This document shows, one piece after another, positions 5,544 through 5,762 of a stretch of DNA of 5,762 nucleotides (its first letter is position 1; the number at the start of each line of letters is the position of its first letter). Both the position numbers and the translations under genes were made by a program. A model generated the notes under the pieces. That model saw only the letters and a list, made by a program, of their open reading frames with translations. It did no database searches and was not told where the DNA came from. The DNA comes from Chitinophagaceae bacterium (GTDB taxonomy: Bacteria > Bacteroidota > Bacteroidia > Chitinophagales > Chitinophagaceae), in assembly GCA_003132765.1 (NCBI GenBank), contig PKYU01000204.1, positions 3,075 to 8,836 of the forward strand, read 5' to 3'.

Positions 5544-5762
5544 TCAGTTTGCTGATACAGAGACTTTGTTATAACTTTTGCCTTGAAGCACTTCTATAGG
5601 AGTTAAGCCATTCAAGATAGCATGAGGGCGGTGATTAAAATCCTCTATTGCCTTTTTTAGATATTGATCCAGGCTGCAATAGTCTTTTATTTTTTGATGA
5701 TATAGAAAACGGTATTTCAATTGTTTATTTGCAGCTTCTATCATTGAATTACTAAAATGAAT
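5544..5762 (-). CDS. IS3/rve-type transposase, C-terminal part, cut by window edge
   Basis: The last 72 codons of an integrase-core (rve) transposase are visible, entering from the right edge in an open frame. The sequence begins IHFSNSMIEAANKQLKYRF. The Glu in SMIEAANK (5736-5738) corresponds to the third acidic residue of the D-D-35-E triad. The ending, FNHRPHAILNGLTPIEVL, is the hallmark C-terminus of IS3/IS481-type transposases. An internal ATG at 5742-5744 is not the real start, because conserved residues lie upstream of it. The stop is at 5544-5546 and overlaps a small hairpin, ATCAG/CTGAT (5543-5556). Whether the upstream part of the gene is intact cannot be seen. The exact IS family within the rve group is uncertain. 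Confidence 0.85.
   Translation of the reverse strand: MHFSNSMIEAANKQLKYRFLYHQKIKDYCSLDQYLKKAIEDFNHRPHAILNGLTPIEVLQGKSYNKVSVSAN

Noticed and set aside
5415..5572. Direct repeat AGACTTTGTTAT at 5415-5426 and 5561-5572
   Set aside because: A 12-base repeated word is expected about once by chance in a window of this size, and one copy lies inside transposase coding sequence.
1..5762. CRISPR array, tRNA or rRNA genes
   Set aside because: No regularly spaced repeats and no cloverleaf or rRNA-like sequence seen on either strand.

Overview
The window looks like an accessory, IS-rich stretch from a Bacteroidota genome, probably of the Chitinophaga/Sphingobacteria type. The reasons are: AT-rich DNA without clear Shine-Dalgarno sites; two sites matching the Bacteroidota -7 promoter box TAnnTTTG (916-923 and 2161-2168); a sensor histidine kinase N-terminus of a type I associate with that phylum; and transposases whose close relatives, as far as I can recall, are from Bacteroidota. 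No taxonomic search was possible.

Layout from left to right. (1) 1-822, minus: an ISKra4-like DDE transposase running off the left edge. It is out of frame at a run of nine A's. (2) 1007-1669, plus: an intact, apparently exported intradiol ring-cleavage dioxygenase-like protein with all iron ligands present, followed by a strong 11-bp hairpin. (3) 1670-2172: about 500 bases without a convincing gene, holding small inverted repeats and, at its right end, a promoter. (4) 2173-2809, plus: a higBA-type toxin-antitoxin pair, toxin first, 20-nt overlap, with a TTG start on the toxin. (5) 2799-3339, minus: the beginning of one sensor histidine kinase and, just upstream of it, the last residues of another. 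Both are fragments. The first is cut off where it meets the antitoxin gene. (6) 3565-5391: a complete insertion sequence of about 1.8 kb with 27-bp inverted ends. Its ISNCY/IS1182-like transposase (minus) carries an amber codon and several frameshifts. (7) 5544-5762, minus: the C-terminal end of an IS3/rve-type integrase-core transposase leaving the right edge.

The only genes that look intact are the dioxygenase-like gene and the toxin-antitoxin pair, both on the plus strand. Everything on the minus strand is broken, truncated or cut by the window edge. The simplest reading is a decaying chromosomal locus (tandem histidine kinases) hit repeatedly by mobile DNA. The toxin-antitoxin module may have arrived at the point where the kinase gene is interrupted. 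Nothing suggests that the dioxygenase and the toxin-antitoxin pair act together. I found no RNA gene, CRISPR array or clearly new multi-gene system.
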